Counted from the first letter of the stretch, positions 44,909-56,595 are shown. The stretch: DNA of 64,000 nt from Bedellia somnulentella (GCA_963576735.1 OY755171.1:20248182-20312181); one strand, 5' to 3'. A program made the numbers and translations. Notes: generated from the sequence alone by a model not told the origin.

Positions 44909-45375
44909 TACATACATTCATATACTCACGGCCATAAATTCCAAAACGAGGTAGCCAGAGCTTTAGCTTAGCCACATTTGGAAGTTGATATCAATGCCAT
45001 GTATCGCCCAAAAACCACTTATAAAGACACATATCCTTAGCTGTATAGTGTCGGCTTAGATTAGCACTACCCCATTTCTTCCGGTGGGTGTACGTAAGAG
45101 GCGACTAACGGTATTGGGGCTTTTAAGGGATTTTTGGGCGATGCGGTTGGAGACTCATCACCAACAACCTTTATTTTTACCATCTTTTCCCCACTATCAT
45201 TTCCAAAAGTGGCTGAGGAATTTCTAATTCCTTAGCTCTGGCTACCCCTTCTAGGGATTTACAGCCGTGAGTATATGTATGTATGTACGCATATCCTTAG
45301 TCGTTAGTCGGCTCTTACGGCACCCGTTGGTAGAAAGGGGTGTGACATTTTAAGTCGGCACTACACGGCAAATAT
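44909..45375 (-). mobile_element. SINE-A (second subfamily), split by another SINE-A
   Basis: The minus-strand unit is interrupted at 45041-45289 by a plus-strand copy. The 11-bp duplication CATATCCTTAG is at 45030-45040 and 45290-45300. Confidence 0.82.
45041..45289 (+). mobile_element. SINE-A nested in SINE-A
   Basis: Full-length plus-strand copy. See the enclosing element for the target duplication. Confidence 0.88.
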
Positions 45376-46040
45376 CAGCTCACTACTTTCAATATGAATA
45401 TGCTCATGTGTTGAAAAATGCCCGGCTTAGCATGTTTCAAAACAGACACCTTTTCTCCCTGTGGAACAAAAGCCGTTCGATGCTGAAATAAAATCAATAG
45501 CCAGCTTTTCATTTCATAGGTTGGATTTTACATCGCTATTGGCAGGGCAGTCTTTTGTTTTAAAACGAGATATTTTAAGATGTGATTGGGGTGAATAGGA
45601 ATAGCGGTAAAATATTTCCGACTGGAAAAATGTTGTAACAAGTTTTTGATTTGACATTATTGATCATAATTTATAAATAAACTATTATGTATGAGTTATT
45701 GACATATGAATTGGAGTAAAGTCAGTAATATTTATGAGGATCCTATAATGTGGCTATGATTATTTTCTGCTTTATCCAGTAAGAGTTAGTCAAACATTTA
45801 GTGAAAGAAATTATTCAGAATGTCTCTTAAAAGGGCGATTCTAAATCGTCACTATACATATATAACTGTTTTACCTAACTTTATAGCATTATTGTAGTCC
45901 TAAAGTACTTCTTGATGCTCGCAGCCAAGGTCACAAAAGGGGAGTTTTAGGCGGATATTGCCGATTGCGCGCCCGCACAGATCCGCCCGCGCGGTGTCAT
46001 TATTTGAAAACGTGATCCGACGAGACTGCTTGGCAGCTAA

Positions 46041-46234
46041 AGAGCTTATTCCATTTGTCTGAATGAAGACGTCTAAAAGCCACAGAATCTGAATTCAGAC
46101 TAGTGGAATAACGTTCAGAACGCTAGGCTTCTGAAAAGTAGACAAATTTGTATAGTGGAATAACAAGCGTCTGCGGCAGTAACTTCGAAGGACGTCTGAA
46201 TTCAGAAACGACAAAGTGTAATGGAATAAGCTCT
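46041..46234. mobile_element. MITE-1 copy 2 (PIF/Harbinger type)
   Basis: It has the same ends as the copy at 10542 and a perfect TAA target duplication (46038-46040 and 46235-46237). The left end goes straight into ATTTGTCTGAATGAAGACG without the extra arm. It lies about 1.2 kb upstream of the putative otopetrin start site. Confidence 0.8.
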
Positions 46235-46482
46235 TAAACAATGTTTCTTTCTACAACTGTTTCCGTATATTATACAATTCTACGTAAATCAAACACTCGT
46301 GGGGTATGTGCCTGAAGGTGTGACAGAAGTACTTTAGCTTTTGAACAGTACGGGACATAAATTATGAAATGATGACATGGAAGAGATTGCTTTAAGCAAT
46401 AAGACCGCCAAATGTACTTCCATTTAAGAAATAATCTATCTAAAATGTCTGTATCTGTGATGTACAATAAAAAGTTTTACAT

Positions 46483-46733
46483 ACAAACATACATATGCTC
46501 ACGGCTATAAATCCCTTAACGGGGTAGCCAGAGCTTTGGAATGAGAAATTCCTCAGCCACTTTTGGAAGTTGATTGGGGAAAAGATGGTAATAATAAATG
46601 TTTTTGGTGACGGGTCTCCAACCACATCGCCCAAAAATCACTTAAAAAGCCCCTACACCCTTAGTCGCCTCATACGATCACCCACGGGTAGAAATGGGGT
46701 AGTGTTATTCTAAGCGGACACTATACGGCTAAA
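46483..46733 (-). mobile_element. SINE-A
   Basis: Full-length minus-strand copy, head GGACACTATACGGC. Confidence 0.85.
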
Positions 46734-46782
46734 TAATTTTCTATTCTATTATCTCCTGTATCTACTTACATTTAACTTAGAC

Positions 46783-46843
46783 AGTATACTCTCTTGTAGG
46801 CTAGGGCCTATCGGCGATTTGAACGAATACATTATCACAGGAC
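46783..46843 (-). mobile_element. SINE-B fragment
   Basis: Only the middle of the body is recognisable (TAGACAGTATACTCTC, then ACGAATACATTATCACA). Other small SINE-B relics are at 18555-18645 and 32350-32415. Confidence 0.5.
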
Positions 46844-46889
46844 GGAAACAAGTTCAATTTTTATTTAGCAATTTTGTACTATAATTCTC

Positions 46890-46960
46890 TTTTTCTTTGC
46901 TCTTTATTTGTTAGTTATAATCCCCACATGAGGTTTTCATGAACAAAAAGATTTAAATTA
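46890..46960 (+). mobile_element. SINE-C 3' fragment
   Basis: Body end only (ATAATCCCCACATGAGG, then AACAAAAAGATTTAAATT). Confidence 0.65.
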
Positions 46961-47633
46961 TAAGCCGATAAATCAAAGTAGTTTATATGTTTGACATGAT
47001 TACGATGAAATGTATACGACGACAGTAGGATAATATTTTATGTGATTCACGTCAAAGAAAATTTGCGGATAGAACCACATTACGGAACCCAGTAACAGTC
47101 GGTTTTAAAATGCTTCATAACCAAAATATCCTTCTTTTTTTCCTCCTGAATCCGATCTGATTTTAACTCGGTCCTTTTATTTATAATTCGTTTTAATAAA
47201 ATAAATCTCCACATACTTGAGCCCCGCCCAATTGTAACTGCGGGAAAACTGTGAAGTTAAAATAGCAAGCTACTCATCTTTTACGTAAACACAAACAAAG
47301 CAAAAGAGCAAAACTAAAACACCCAGTGGTTTAAAATACGCACTTTAGAAAGCCAAAACAATCCGAAAAGACCATTATGTGGTATCGAACAAATTGAGGT
47401 GAACAGAAAATTTTGCAGTGGAACCGCAACAATCCAATCAGCGCGCCCAGCTATATTGCCGCGCAAACCACTTGAAAGCCTATTACTGTCAATTCATATA
47501 TATGAACACATCCTGAGAGTTCCGATGATGCTCCCGAACGGGTCACGTGATCTAACACGGTTGTTGAAAAGTTTGCATACGAGTTATAACGATTTTTTCA
47601 CTGTTATTGTGAGTATCTTTTATTGAAGACTTA

Positions 47634-47771
47634 CGACCGATTTCTGAATTGAGTATTCCAGCTGGGAACCACTTAAGTATTGTTCTGTCGCTTTGAAATC
47701 TTAACAACTGAATGAGACAAAACGATACTAAAGTCGTTCTCAGCTTGAATTCTCAATTCAGAAATGGGGCG
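47634..47771. mobile_element. MITE-2 copy 1 (palindromic)
   Basis: This 138-bp near-perfect palindrome starts CGACCGATTTCTGAATTGAG and is flanked by TTA on both sides. Confidence 0.8.
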
Positions 47772-47774
47772 TTA

Positions 47775-48506
47775 TAGTAAGATATGTCTTTTTTCATCAA
47801 AGTGAAGACCCGAACTAAAGTTATGAAAAGTTTTTTTTTATGAATCCTAAATGGTATCGTTCTTACCTCATCATTCCCTCCAATAAATTTGTAATTGTTT
47901 GAGATTGTTTGTTGGAGATGGATTGTTGCATCCTCATTATGTTATTCTGTTTTTGGTAAGTATGGACTATATGACTAATAATGTAAGCTATGGTACGTTT
48001 TTAGTAAAAGTCTAAAAAAAATTATTGATGTGCCTCTAGAAAACATACAGCACTGCTCTTGAAGAATGCATTGTTAATCTTACTTTTGTCTATGGTCTAT
48101 ACCCATTGAATGAAGGTACCATTGGTTGATCTGTTGAGTATATAAATTCACCGCAAGGGGCGTAGACAACGAACAAACAAAGTCGGCGCCATTTTCAAAT
48201 CATAGCGTTGTTAATTTTTGCCAAAGATGGTTGAATTCCAAATATATAAAAATAATCTACGATTAATGTAGTAAAAAAATAGCTTCAGTGCTCATTTAAA
48301 TATTGCCTTAACCCGTTTACAATATTATTTTTGTAATTTAGGCACAAATTATTAAAAAATGTTATTATTATGTAAAACCGGTATATTTTGTAATTGTACT
48401 TATTCAGTATAAAAAGTGGTGAAGAGTTTTCTTTCGTCTTCCTTTATGTACAAAGCACCAGCTAGGGAACTTTTTGTTACTTCACATTTTCGTATTTAAT
48501 TTATCT
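47775..48506. other. No recognised feature
   Basis: AT-rich intergenic sequence upstream of the otopetrin gene. Confidence 0.5.
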
Positions 48507-48689
48507 AACTAGTGGACCTATTCCCACTGTACGGGCAGTCGTATGATTTTTAAACGGTTTTATTTAGCTCACCCCGTTTGGTTTTTTATTCTTGGGTCAA
48601 ATTTAGTAATTCAAATTTCACCTCCTTCCTATCAACCGATTAATCTGAAATTTTGTATACACTTTGGATTTTGGTGACAATACAATAAT

Positions 48690-50115
48690 ATTTATTCATT
48701 ATTATTATAAATTCAAGATGGCCGCCGCTACAAAATGGCGGATAATTTAGTTTTTATTTATCCCATCAATATGGGTATCAAATGAATGTGCTCAACCAGT
48801 AGAATACAATGTACCTTAGATTCATTTAATGGAGTTTACATCATACAAATTTATTTTAGACCACCTCTTAATTACGCTAAATATATTTATAATAAAAAAA
48901 TATAATTATACATACATACATTAACTTTAACTAAATCAAAAATAATAGAAAAAAAAATAATAATTAAAAGTAACACGTCAAAATTAGGCAAACAAACCGC
49001 CCCAAGTCATACCCGGCCCAAAGGTTCCCATCACACTGGCAGCATTTCCACGCTGCACAGCGAGCGAAATCCTCTGGACCAGAAATGCCCCTGAGCGGTA
49101 GTCCAATCCCCGATCCCTCAAGCGACGACCAATTTCCCTAACAAAGTGTCTACCCTGGGATCCCCACACCCCCATTGTCTCGACAGCTAATGGTACAAAC
49201 AAGTAACTCCCCATCAGCTGCGCGTACTTCATTGATTTTTGCCACGCTGCCATCTCCGCCGCGGCCCCAGGATTTAAACTTGTGGAGCTAATGTGGGATG
49301 CCGCCAATGTACATACACACGTAGCATCCCATAAAAGGCAACGACCTCTCTCCCACGGTATTAAAGTGAGACCGTCCGGACGTTTCCCGTCGCTGCGACA
49401 CAAACCTGGTGGTTCCAAAACGGATGGAATGTCAGCAGACACGAGAGCCCTCCGGACGATGTCATTGATTGAATGATGGCGAGAGAGTCTCCCTGCGCTT
49501 TTGACACAATGTAGCCCATGACGCTCCTGCGAATCGACCGATGAACCACAAATACAGCGGTGTGGCTCACATATGTTGCATCCAAGACGAAGCGCCACGG
49601 CTACACGCAGGGAGTTGTTGTCCAGAAATGTACCTAAATGCGGAGATGGCAACGCATGCAACCAAGCACCCGACTCCGGCTGAGAGACTGCTCTCAGACG
49701 AGCAAGCTCCGCTCCCGAGCTCTGCGCTAACAACCCACCGAGGGAGGACTTGCACAGTTCCTCATCCCAGGAGCGCTGTACGCTGGGCTTCTCTGGACAA
49801 TCTCCTGCCGGGCAACGGGCTTGCCACAGCTGAAAAGCCTCATCGGCGAATGGGATGCTAAAACTGTCACCATCAAAACTTAGAATACGAGTGACAATGT
49901 ACTATATAAAATTAAAATCCAAGATAGCGGCCTCTACAAAATGGCGGATAACTTAGGTTTTATATCAATCTCATTTTATATTACCCATGTTGATGGGTAT
50001 CAAATGAAAGGTCTCAACAAGTAGACTACAATTTACTATGCAAAATTAAAATCTAAGGTGGTCGCCATACAGTGCACTATACCAAATCAATATTTTAGAT
50101 GGGTGCAGCCACTAA
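48690..50115 (+). repeat. Tandem-like 'AAAATGGCGGATAA' repeat array, interrupted
   Basis: A unit of roughly 130 bp containing CTACAAAATGGCGGATAA and GGGTATCAAATGAA occurs at about 48714-48850, 49921-50050 and, more degraded, to about 50115. The nuclease ORF lies between the first and second units. Copies differ by scattered substitutions. Confidence 0.55.
48984..49898 (-). pseudogene. Restriction-enzyme-like nuclease region of a retroelement protein
   Basis: An open frame on the minus strand runs from a stop at 49904-49902 to the TAA at 48986-48984, about 305 codons, without a clear ATG at its start. It encodes SFSIPFADEAFQLWQARCPA near its beginning and ESGAWLHALPSPHLGTFLD further on. Then come a Cys/His cluster (CNICEPHRCICG...HGLHC), SAGRLSRHHSINDIVRRAL, and the acidic blocks GKRPDGLTL and LLWDATC, followed by YLFVPLAVETMGVWG. 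RPD and WDATC fit a PD-(D/E)XK-type nuclease; a CCHC-like cluster before such a domain is known from LINEs with a restriction-like endonuclease. A short 3' UTR ends in an ATGTATGTATG run, as in a 5'-truncated LINE. GC content is well above its surroundings. Family level is uncertain. Confidence 0.6.
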
Positions 50116-50456
50116 ATGGCATATAATAATAAGATTTAAATTTAGAAATTGAATCTGTAATTTATTTAGGTATCTGATTAATCGAGCCTGAATCCACCAC
50201 CCAAGTCTCTAGACTTGTGGATTTTGTATCGTGTTGAGGACTGTGTGGCGTTAGGGTGGCTAAAAATTATACGTCGTTAGCGGTACACCACCCAAGTTAA
50301 GGTGAAAGGTTAAAACGCGCCGAGAACTGTATGGCATTAGGGTGGATAAAAATGATATGTCGTTAGCGTTTTCCCCTCAAGACTCAAGCGCATCTTGTTG
50401 TATATAGCCTTGTACATATCTGGCGTTTATTCACGCTGTGTGAATTAACTGAAAAT

Positions 50457-51212
50457 ATGCGTCAGCAAGCTGACCAAACTTTTATTAATATTTTGAATGC
50501 TTTGAGAGTCGGTGAGCTAACAACCCAACATTTTAGTATTTTAATGGGAAGACTTCTTCAAGACACGAGTGATGAATTTGCAATAGACAAAGCATTAAGG
50601 GTATACCCCACAAATCAACAAGTTAACGACCACAACTCTGCTGTATTGAATTTGTACAGAAATAATGGTGCTCACATTTACAAAATAAAAGCGCAGGATC
50701 AGCTAGTACACGCCACACGAAAAGCAGACAATGTGGATATAGCTACTATAATACCAGCTGATATCAACAAAACTGGGGGTTTACCAGCGGAACTGGAAAT
50801 ATTTGTGGTGGCAAAAGTCATGCTACGGTCCAATATTGACGTTTCAAAGGGATTAGTAAATGGCGCTATAGGATACATCAACGAAATTATTTGGCCTCAA
50901 TTTCGTCGAACTCAAATGTACGCAACATAATGTACCTGCCGTCCGAATAGATTTCGCAAGAGACGGAGTACATCTTATACACCCGAAAGCCATGCAGTTT
51001 CCAGGTAAGTACAATCACGGGACAGCTGAAAGAAGAATGTTGCCTTTAATACTATCATGTTTAAAGAAGGTCAAGCCTACGTGGCTCTTAGTAGAGTCAG
51101 ATCTTTGCAGGGACTACGTATAGAGGAGTTGGACTGCAATAAACTAACGGGCAAGAAACTTTGCAATAATGAAGCACTATATGAATTAAACAGAATGCGA
51201 AATAAAAACTAA
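50457..51212 (+). pseudogene. Helitron PIF1-like helicase, C-terminal part, broken
   Basis: The frame 50457-50930 encodes QTFINILNALRVGELT, then RVYPTNQQVNDHN, INKTGGLPAELEIFVVAKVM and LRSNIDVSKGLVNGAIGY, the C-terminal helicase region of Helitron Rep-helicase proteins. It stays recognisable past the stop in a shifted frame (VPAVRIDFARDGVHLIHPKA, AERRMLPLI), then resumes as GQAYVALSRVRSLQGLRIEE up to the stop near 51212. The segment normally joining these two blocks, about 25 residues with the conserved HKMQG-type motif, is missing, so there is a deletion near 51055 plus a frameshift. No Rep domain is present. It is a dead fragment. Confidence 0.82.
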
Positions 51213-51224
51213 AAACTAGAAAAT

Positions 51225-51967
51225 AAAAATAGGTAAAAAAACTTTTTAAGTTAAACGGTTTTATTATTAACATACAGAGCAATGATTAGGATAAATGTAC
51301 TAAAAATAATAATAAAATAGATACAGTCGTGGGAATTATATACATATGCATAGACTAGACTAAAATAAAACCGTGGGGCACGTCAATTGTCTACAAATTA
51401 TCGACTTAATGTGCGATAGAAGAAACGTTTAATTCGTCGTTGGGCAGTTGGCCCGCAGACGGTGAGGAAATTACTTACTATTTTCTTACTCATGGAAATT
51501 CCAATAGTCATACACTCCATGTAAATAATAGAGATGTTTCAACTAGTTTCTCGTTGGAAATTAACACTGCTGGCTGGCGATGAATCGGTTCACTGCTCGC
51601 AGTTTGTCTTTAATCGACAAAACATTATGATAAAAGTACTACTCACTCAACACTATGAAATCCTAAAACTCGCTTATAATCGAGCTTGCTAGCTTGTTTC
51701 CACAGTCTGCCCTATTTATCACATGTCCATCGTTGTCGGTTGAACAACTGCCCAATTATAGTGTAACATTACAAAACAAACATTTTAATCAACGATTGTA
51801 GACAATTGACGTGCCCCACGGTTTTATTTTAGTCTAGTCTATGCATATGTATATAATTCCCACGACTGTATCTATTTTATTATTATTTTTAGTACATTTA
51901 TCCTAATCATTGCTCTGTATGTTAATAATAAAACCGTTTAACTTAAAAAGTTTTTTTACCTATTTTT
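51225..51967. repeat. Long perfect inverted repeat (172-bp arms, 399-bp spacer)
   Basis: Arms at 51225-51396 and 51796-51967 are exact reverse complements by eye. The spacer contains a second, smaller pair: TTGGGCAGTTG near 51443 and CAACTGCCCAA near 51745. The outer ends read TAGGTAAAAAAAC and its complement, so a TA target duplication is possible. It starts about 10 bases after the broken Helitron helicase. It is most likely a long-terminal-repeat DNA transposon derivative or foldback element; no transposase is present. Confidence 0.8.
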
Positions 51968-52471
51968 TTATTTCAAGGTTTTTCAATCACCGCTCATCTC
52001 GTATGAAATGTATCGTTATAACATATTGACTTTGTTCCTTCTGAAGGTTGTAGGTCTTATTGATAAAATACTATTTTAAATTTATTGAGTTATTTTGAAG
52101 TGTCTTCATTAAATACAAACAAATCATTCCTCTAACTTATATGAATATATGTATGTTTTTGTCATAGTAAACACGCATGAAGTCAAACAAAAAAACTACT
52201 TTAATGTTTTAACAAAAAGTAGCTACATACAACTATGCATGGAATATTTAAACCAACGGACACACACGATAAAGTATGTCTTAATATAAATTACGCTTGC
52301 TTAGGCGTCCGCAAATTATGTCAAACAGCGTAATAGGAAAATGGGTGTCCAACACATTATACCGTTGGTATTTTAAACTACAATATCCTTGAAACGGGAA
52401 CTAAGCTTGTTACATATTTTTGTAGACTGCAAGACAAATTTTAATCTTACTACTTACTAATACTATGTGAG

Positions 52472-53039
52472 TAGGGAATGCAATACCGGGATACCGGGAT
52501 CCCGCACCATTTTTGCGGGACCAGTCCCGCGCCTAAATCGCGCGGGATCCCGCGGGATTGCGGGACCATTGACACGCTGTGTTTTATGCGCAGCTACTTC
52601 CAAAATAATGAATAATTGTTTTTTTGTTTGTTTGTAATAGGTATCTTATTTCTAATTAGTGACTGATTGATTTGATAACTTAATAAATAGTTTCACAAAA
52701 CTATTGAGAGGCTATGTTTTATTCGCATTTGCGCAGCTACTTCCGAAATAATGGATAGTTGCTTTTTGTTTGTTTGTAATAGTTTTTGATCTTTGTTTGT
52801 AATTGTTATTTCTGAATAGTGATTTGATTACTTAAAAAATAGTATTATAAATAATACATAATATTTTTTACTTTCATTTTAAGTTCTATAGTCTCGTTTA
52901 TGATACAGGATTCCTCTCTTTATTCAATTACTTTAAAAAAACACGCGGGATCCCGCAATTACCTGGATCCCGCGGGATTGAACCTCTCAATACCGCGGGA
53001 TCCAGCAATTGAAATTTTAGTGCGGGATTGCATTCCCTA
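52472..53039. mobile_element. Non-autonomous hAT-type element
   Basis: A perfect 8-bp target duplication, TATGTGAG, lies at 52464-52471 and 53040-53047. The inverted ends are TAGGGAATGCAAT and ATTGCATTCCCTA-like. Both ends carry many subterminal copies of GCGGGATCCCGC-type sequence. Inside, two imperfect direct repeats (from about 52580 and 52716) contain GCGCAGCTACTTCC and TTTGTTTGTTTGTAATAG. No transposase frame is present. Confidence 0.85.
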
Positions 53040-53444
53040 TATGTGAGGAATAAATATTAAAGCCAGTACTGCATACAAGGTTTTAACCAAATAATATCCG
53101 ATAATTAAGATGATTTTACGCTCTGAAGGGCATTAAGCCGTCGGTCCCGGCTAATATCACGGTACTAGTCGTTAGTCTGCCAACCCATACATGGCCAGCA
53201 TGATGGACTAAGGCCAAATCACCCTATACAAGGTAGGCTTCAGCTCCTTTGTGGGGACAAATATGGGCTGTAAAGAATACTAAACAAGCTTATGAAATGA
53301 AATGATATAGTATTAATGGACGGATAGATGACAGTTTCCACAGGGGCAAGTAAGGATTCAATAGAGAATATGTTTTAAATTCAGGCGTCCTTGGAAGTAT
53401 ACAATCTAAAAAGCAAGAACTAAAAAAGAAATGGATATAAATTA

Positions 53445-53556
53445 CCATCTTTTCCCCACTCAACTTCCAAAGGTGGCTGTGGAATTTCTAATTTCTCAGC
53501 TCTGGCTACCCCTTTTAGGGATTTATAGCCGTGAGTATATGTATATGAGTATATGT
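53445..53556 (+). mobile_element. SINE-A, 5'-truncated
   Basis: Only the last 112 bp is present, with a 14-bp target duplication ATGGATATAAATTA at 53431-53444 and 53557-53570. Truncation plus duplication is the signature of target-primed reverse transcription. Confidence 0.88.
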
Positions 53557-54019
53557 ATGGATATAAATTAATCTCGAGAAGTTTGCTAGGATAGTACAAA
53601 ATGGCCATCTATTGTCTCTGCCTAAGCCATTTAGACCTAATGGCATGATGATGATGATATTTGCATAATATTAGTCACCTAAAATTCATTAAATTCACTT
53701 TGCATGTATTAAATGCTCTTTGTTAAAACTAGGTAGCAAACCCAACCCATATTTCAGTTTAATAAACTGCTGTTGTGACATAAAACAGGTTTAAAAAGAA
53801 ATAAGAAATTGTAGCTCCAGAGAGCTGTTCCACGAAACAACACAAAGGCAGTGCACAAAGTTTCATTTAATATTCCACGGAAGTGTAGCTAACATATGAG
53901 CATAAAACATATTTACACGCCCTGGTTCTTACTCAAAGTCTTCAGTTCTAGCATCGTATATTTCAAATTATGTTCAGGGTAACTTAATGATGCAATATGT
54001 TTTTCATTTCAAAATTAAA

Positions 54020-54345
54020 CTCAAACACAAACGTTTGCACCGTATGTCCCCGAAGGGGTTGGCAGAGGTACTAATACTTCTGAGCATCACGTGACATTGT
54101 TATCTGGTGTTCAGAGTACTCACGTTTTGCTTGGACAGTGTACTCACGTGATTAGTGGCAGGCCTATTATTTTTACGAATACACTGTCACATGACTAAGT
54201 ACAAACTTAGTCTTGTAGGTTTCCTCACGATGTTTTCCCTCACCGTTAGCAATCATTATAAATGAACCACATATATGACGTTAGAACGAAAATATTGGTG
54301 TAGACCGGAACCGGTATTTGAATCGGTAGTCATCATCTGCACGAT
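54020..54345 (-). mobile_element. SINE-B, diverged
   Basis: The body and 3' end are clear (CCCCGAAGGGGTTGGCAG); the head is degraded. Confidence 0.75.
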
Positions 54346-54688
54346 TTCGAAATTACTAGTTTACATTACGCATATATCCACTCATGTGGTAAAGTATATA
54401 ATATGTGGCTATGTAGTTTCAGTTTTATGATGGCTTAGAATGTTTTCCCCCAGTGACTGATTCGGTGCTCATGAGTTACTCTTGGGCAATATGACTGAAA
54501 CAAATTCATTTCATTTCTGTTCTTTAACAATCCCCGCTCAACTACCAAAAGTGACAAATAATTCGTAGGAAAAGATTCAAAGACGAAACTACATAATATT
54601 CTCCCGAGATCCAATGATTATGGCTTTAGGGTCACGACCTTTTGGGTTCGATTCCTGGAAAATAAAGGCAAAAATTACAAATAAAATA

Positions 54689-54842
54689 CAATTTAAATCT
54701 TTTTGTTCATGAAAACCTCATGTCAAATGGGGATTATTACTAATAAATAAAGAATAAATAAAGGAAAGAAAAATTTCGACACAGGCGGGAATCGAACCCG
54801 CGACCTCGGGTATACGCCCCGACGCTCTGCCAATTGAGCCAC
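54689..54842 (-). mobile_element. SINE-C with a complete tRNA-like head
   Basis: On the minus strand, 54842 to about 54772 folds as a full cloverleaf of about 71 bases (acceptor GACACGG/CTGTGTC, anticodon loop GCGTATA, T-loop TTCGATT). It is followed by the SINE body that also occurs at 29.7 and 46.9 kb, ending AAAAAGATTTAAATT. The loop position normally U33 is C, and the body makes this a SINE, not a plain tRNA gene. Confidence 0.75.
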
Positions 54843-55552
54843 CGTGTCAATGGCTGCCAGCGCGAAATTCTTCTATCCTTTATTTCTTTTACACGTTTAA
54901 GTAGTGTTTTGCGTTTCCTACCTCCGAATTTTTTTTTTACTAATTCGGAAGGCCATTTGTCCATCTAATAAAAATAAAATATGTAAGATATCTCTGTAAT
55001 ATATCTAGCACAGTTTGGTTAGAACAGCCGCAGGTAATGGCTACTATCACAGTGTAGTAGTAGTTAAAGTCTACCAACTAAATTGATGCAAATGTTTTAA
55101 GAAACAAAAGAGCATAATATGTTGGCCCTATGACGAATTGGGAAAGGTTAACCAAATACTATATCGTAAAATACTGCTAAATAAGTATTAACCTCCCTTA
55201 CTATATTTTTGTCGTGGTACAACTAAAACTTTATTTCAATTTAGATTAAGTTTTTTTATGGGCTTTTTTTAATAATTAGTATTGTCTGATATACTAGGCG
55301 CCTAAAGCAACTATAGTATGTTAATAATTCCTATATGATAAATAATTCATTTTCCATTTCTCATATAATTGCATTTGCAACACTTACAATTTTTCTTTTG
55401 ATATCACAAATACTTTAAAAAAGGCCTAAAAATATGTTTGTTGTTTTGGAAATTTAGTGAGGAAAAGGTTGTAAATATACAAATAAATTATGTTTAGTAA
55501 TAAATATTTCACCACATTGCCATACATTCGCTAAAAATCCTCAAAACCCTAA

Positions 55553-55690
55553 CGCCCGATTTCTGAATTGAGTATTCCAGCTGAGAACAACTTAAGTATC
55601 GTTCTGTCGCATTGAAATCTTAACAACTGAATGAGACAAAACGATACTTAAGTCGTTCTCAGCTTGAATACTCAATTCAGAAATCGAGCG
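55553..55690. mobile_element. MITE-2 copy 2 (palindromic)
   Basis: 138 bp, starting CGCCCGATTTCTGAATTGAG, with a TAA target duplication (55550-55552 and 55691-55693). It split a degenerate minus-strand SINE-A whose halves are visible at about 55530-55552 and 55691-55745. Confidence 0.85.
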
Positions 55691-56136
55691 TAAGTCATCT
55701 CTTGGGACACCCGTGGGTAAAATGTATTACTGCTATTCTTAGCTATTAAACCCTTGTTAATAAAACTAACTAAGTCTGCTTGTTAATTTAGCGTTCCACC
55801 ATCATCCTCCAGCTTAAAGTCTTAACAGACAAAGGATTTTGTAGCAGAAAGCAATTATAAAATAACAACGTATGGGTTAACCAATGAACTTTAATTCCGT
55901 GACAAGATTAATGTGTCTGGCTAGAGTTTGTACGAGCAAGCATTATTTACAACATTTATTCACCTGATAATTTACCAGACAGCGCCGAATAAGCTCATGG
56001 AGATCGAAACGTCCAGCTTAACTTTATGGTTGGTATTCGAACCATAGAAATATAGATAACAGAGGCGCGGAGTAACAACCATTATACGGCGCGAAATGAC
56101 AGTCAGCATATTAAGGTTATTTCTTGATGCAAAATA

Positions 56137-56493
56137 ACATAACATAAACGTTCACGCCGAATATCCCCGAAGGGGTTGGCAGAGGTACTAATACTTCTGA
56201 ACATCACGTGACTTTGTCACCTGGTGTTCAGAGTACCCACGTTTTGCATGGACAGTGTACTCACGTGATAGGGGGCAGGCCTATCGCCGTTTTGTACGAA
56301 TACACTGTCACATGACTAAGTACAACTCAGCCATGTGGGTTTCCTCACGATGTTTTCCCTCACCGTTAACAACCATGATAAATTAACCACACATATGTCT
56401 TTAGAAAAGACAAATTGGTGTAGGCCCGACCCAGGATTTGAACACTAGTCGTTTGCACGATAACCGAGTGTTCTACCCACTGGGCTATCACGG
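56137..56493 (-). mobile_element. SINE-B, first head type
   Basis: Full length, with a target duplication TGCAAAATA at 56128-56136 and 56494-56502. Confidence 0.88.
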
Positions 56494-56595
56494 TGCAAAA
56501 TATTGATGCAAAATATTTTACAAAATATATGTTTATAGATCTTATTCATGCCGCTATGATTCAAATAAAGATTATAGATGCGTAATTAAGCGGTA

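Noticed and set aside
48508..51212. One large Helitron spanning the ACTAGTGGA start at 48508 and the helicase
   Set aside because: The CTAG end at 48508 would be a 3' end on the minus strand, while the helicase reads on the plus strand, and no matching TC start is found. The pieces are better kept separate.
54771..54842. A complete tRNA cloverleaf on the minus strand with GTA at the anticodon position
   Set aside because: It is followed by a body present in two other places, position 33 is C instead of U, and no intron typical of tRNA-Tyr genes is present. I treat it as the head of SINE-C, not a tRNA gene.
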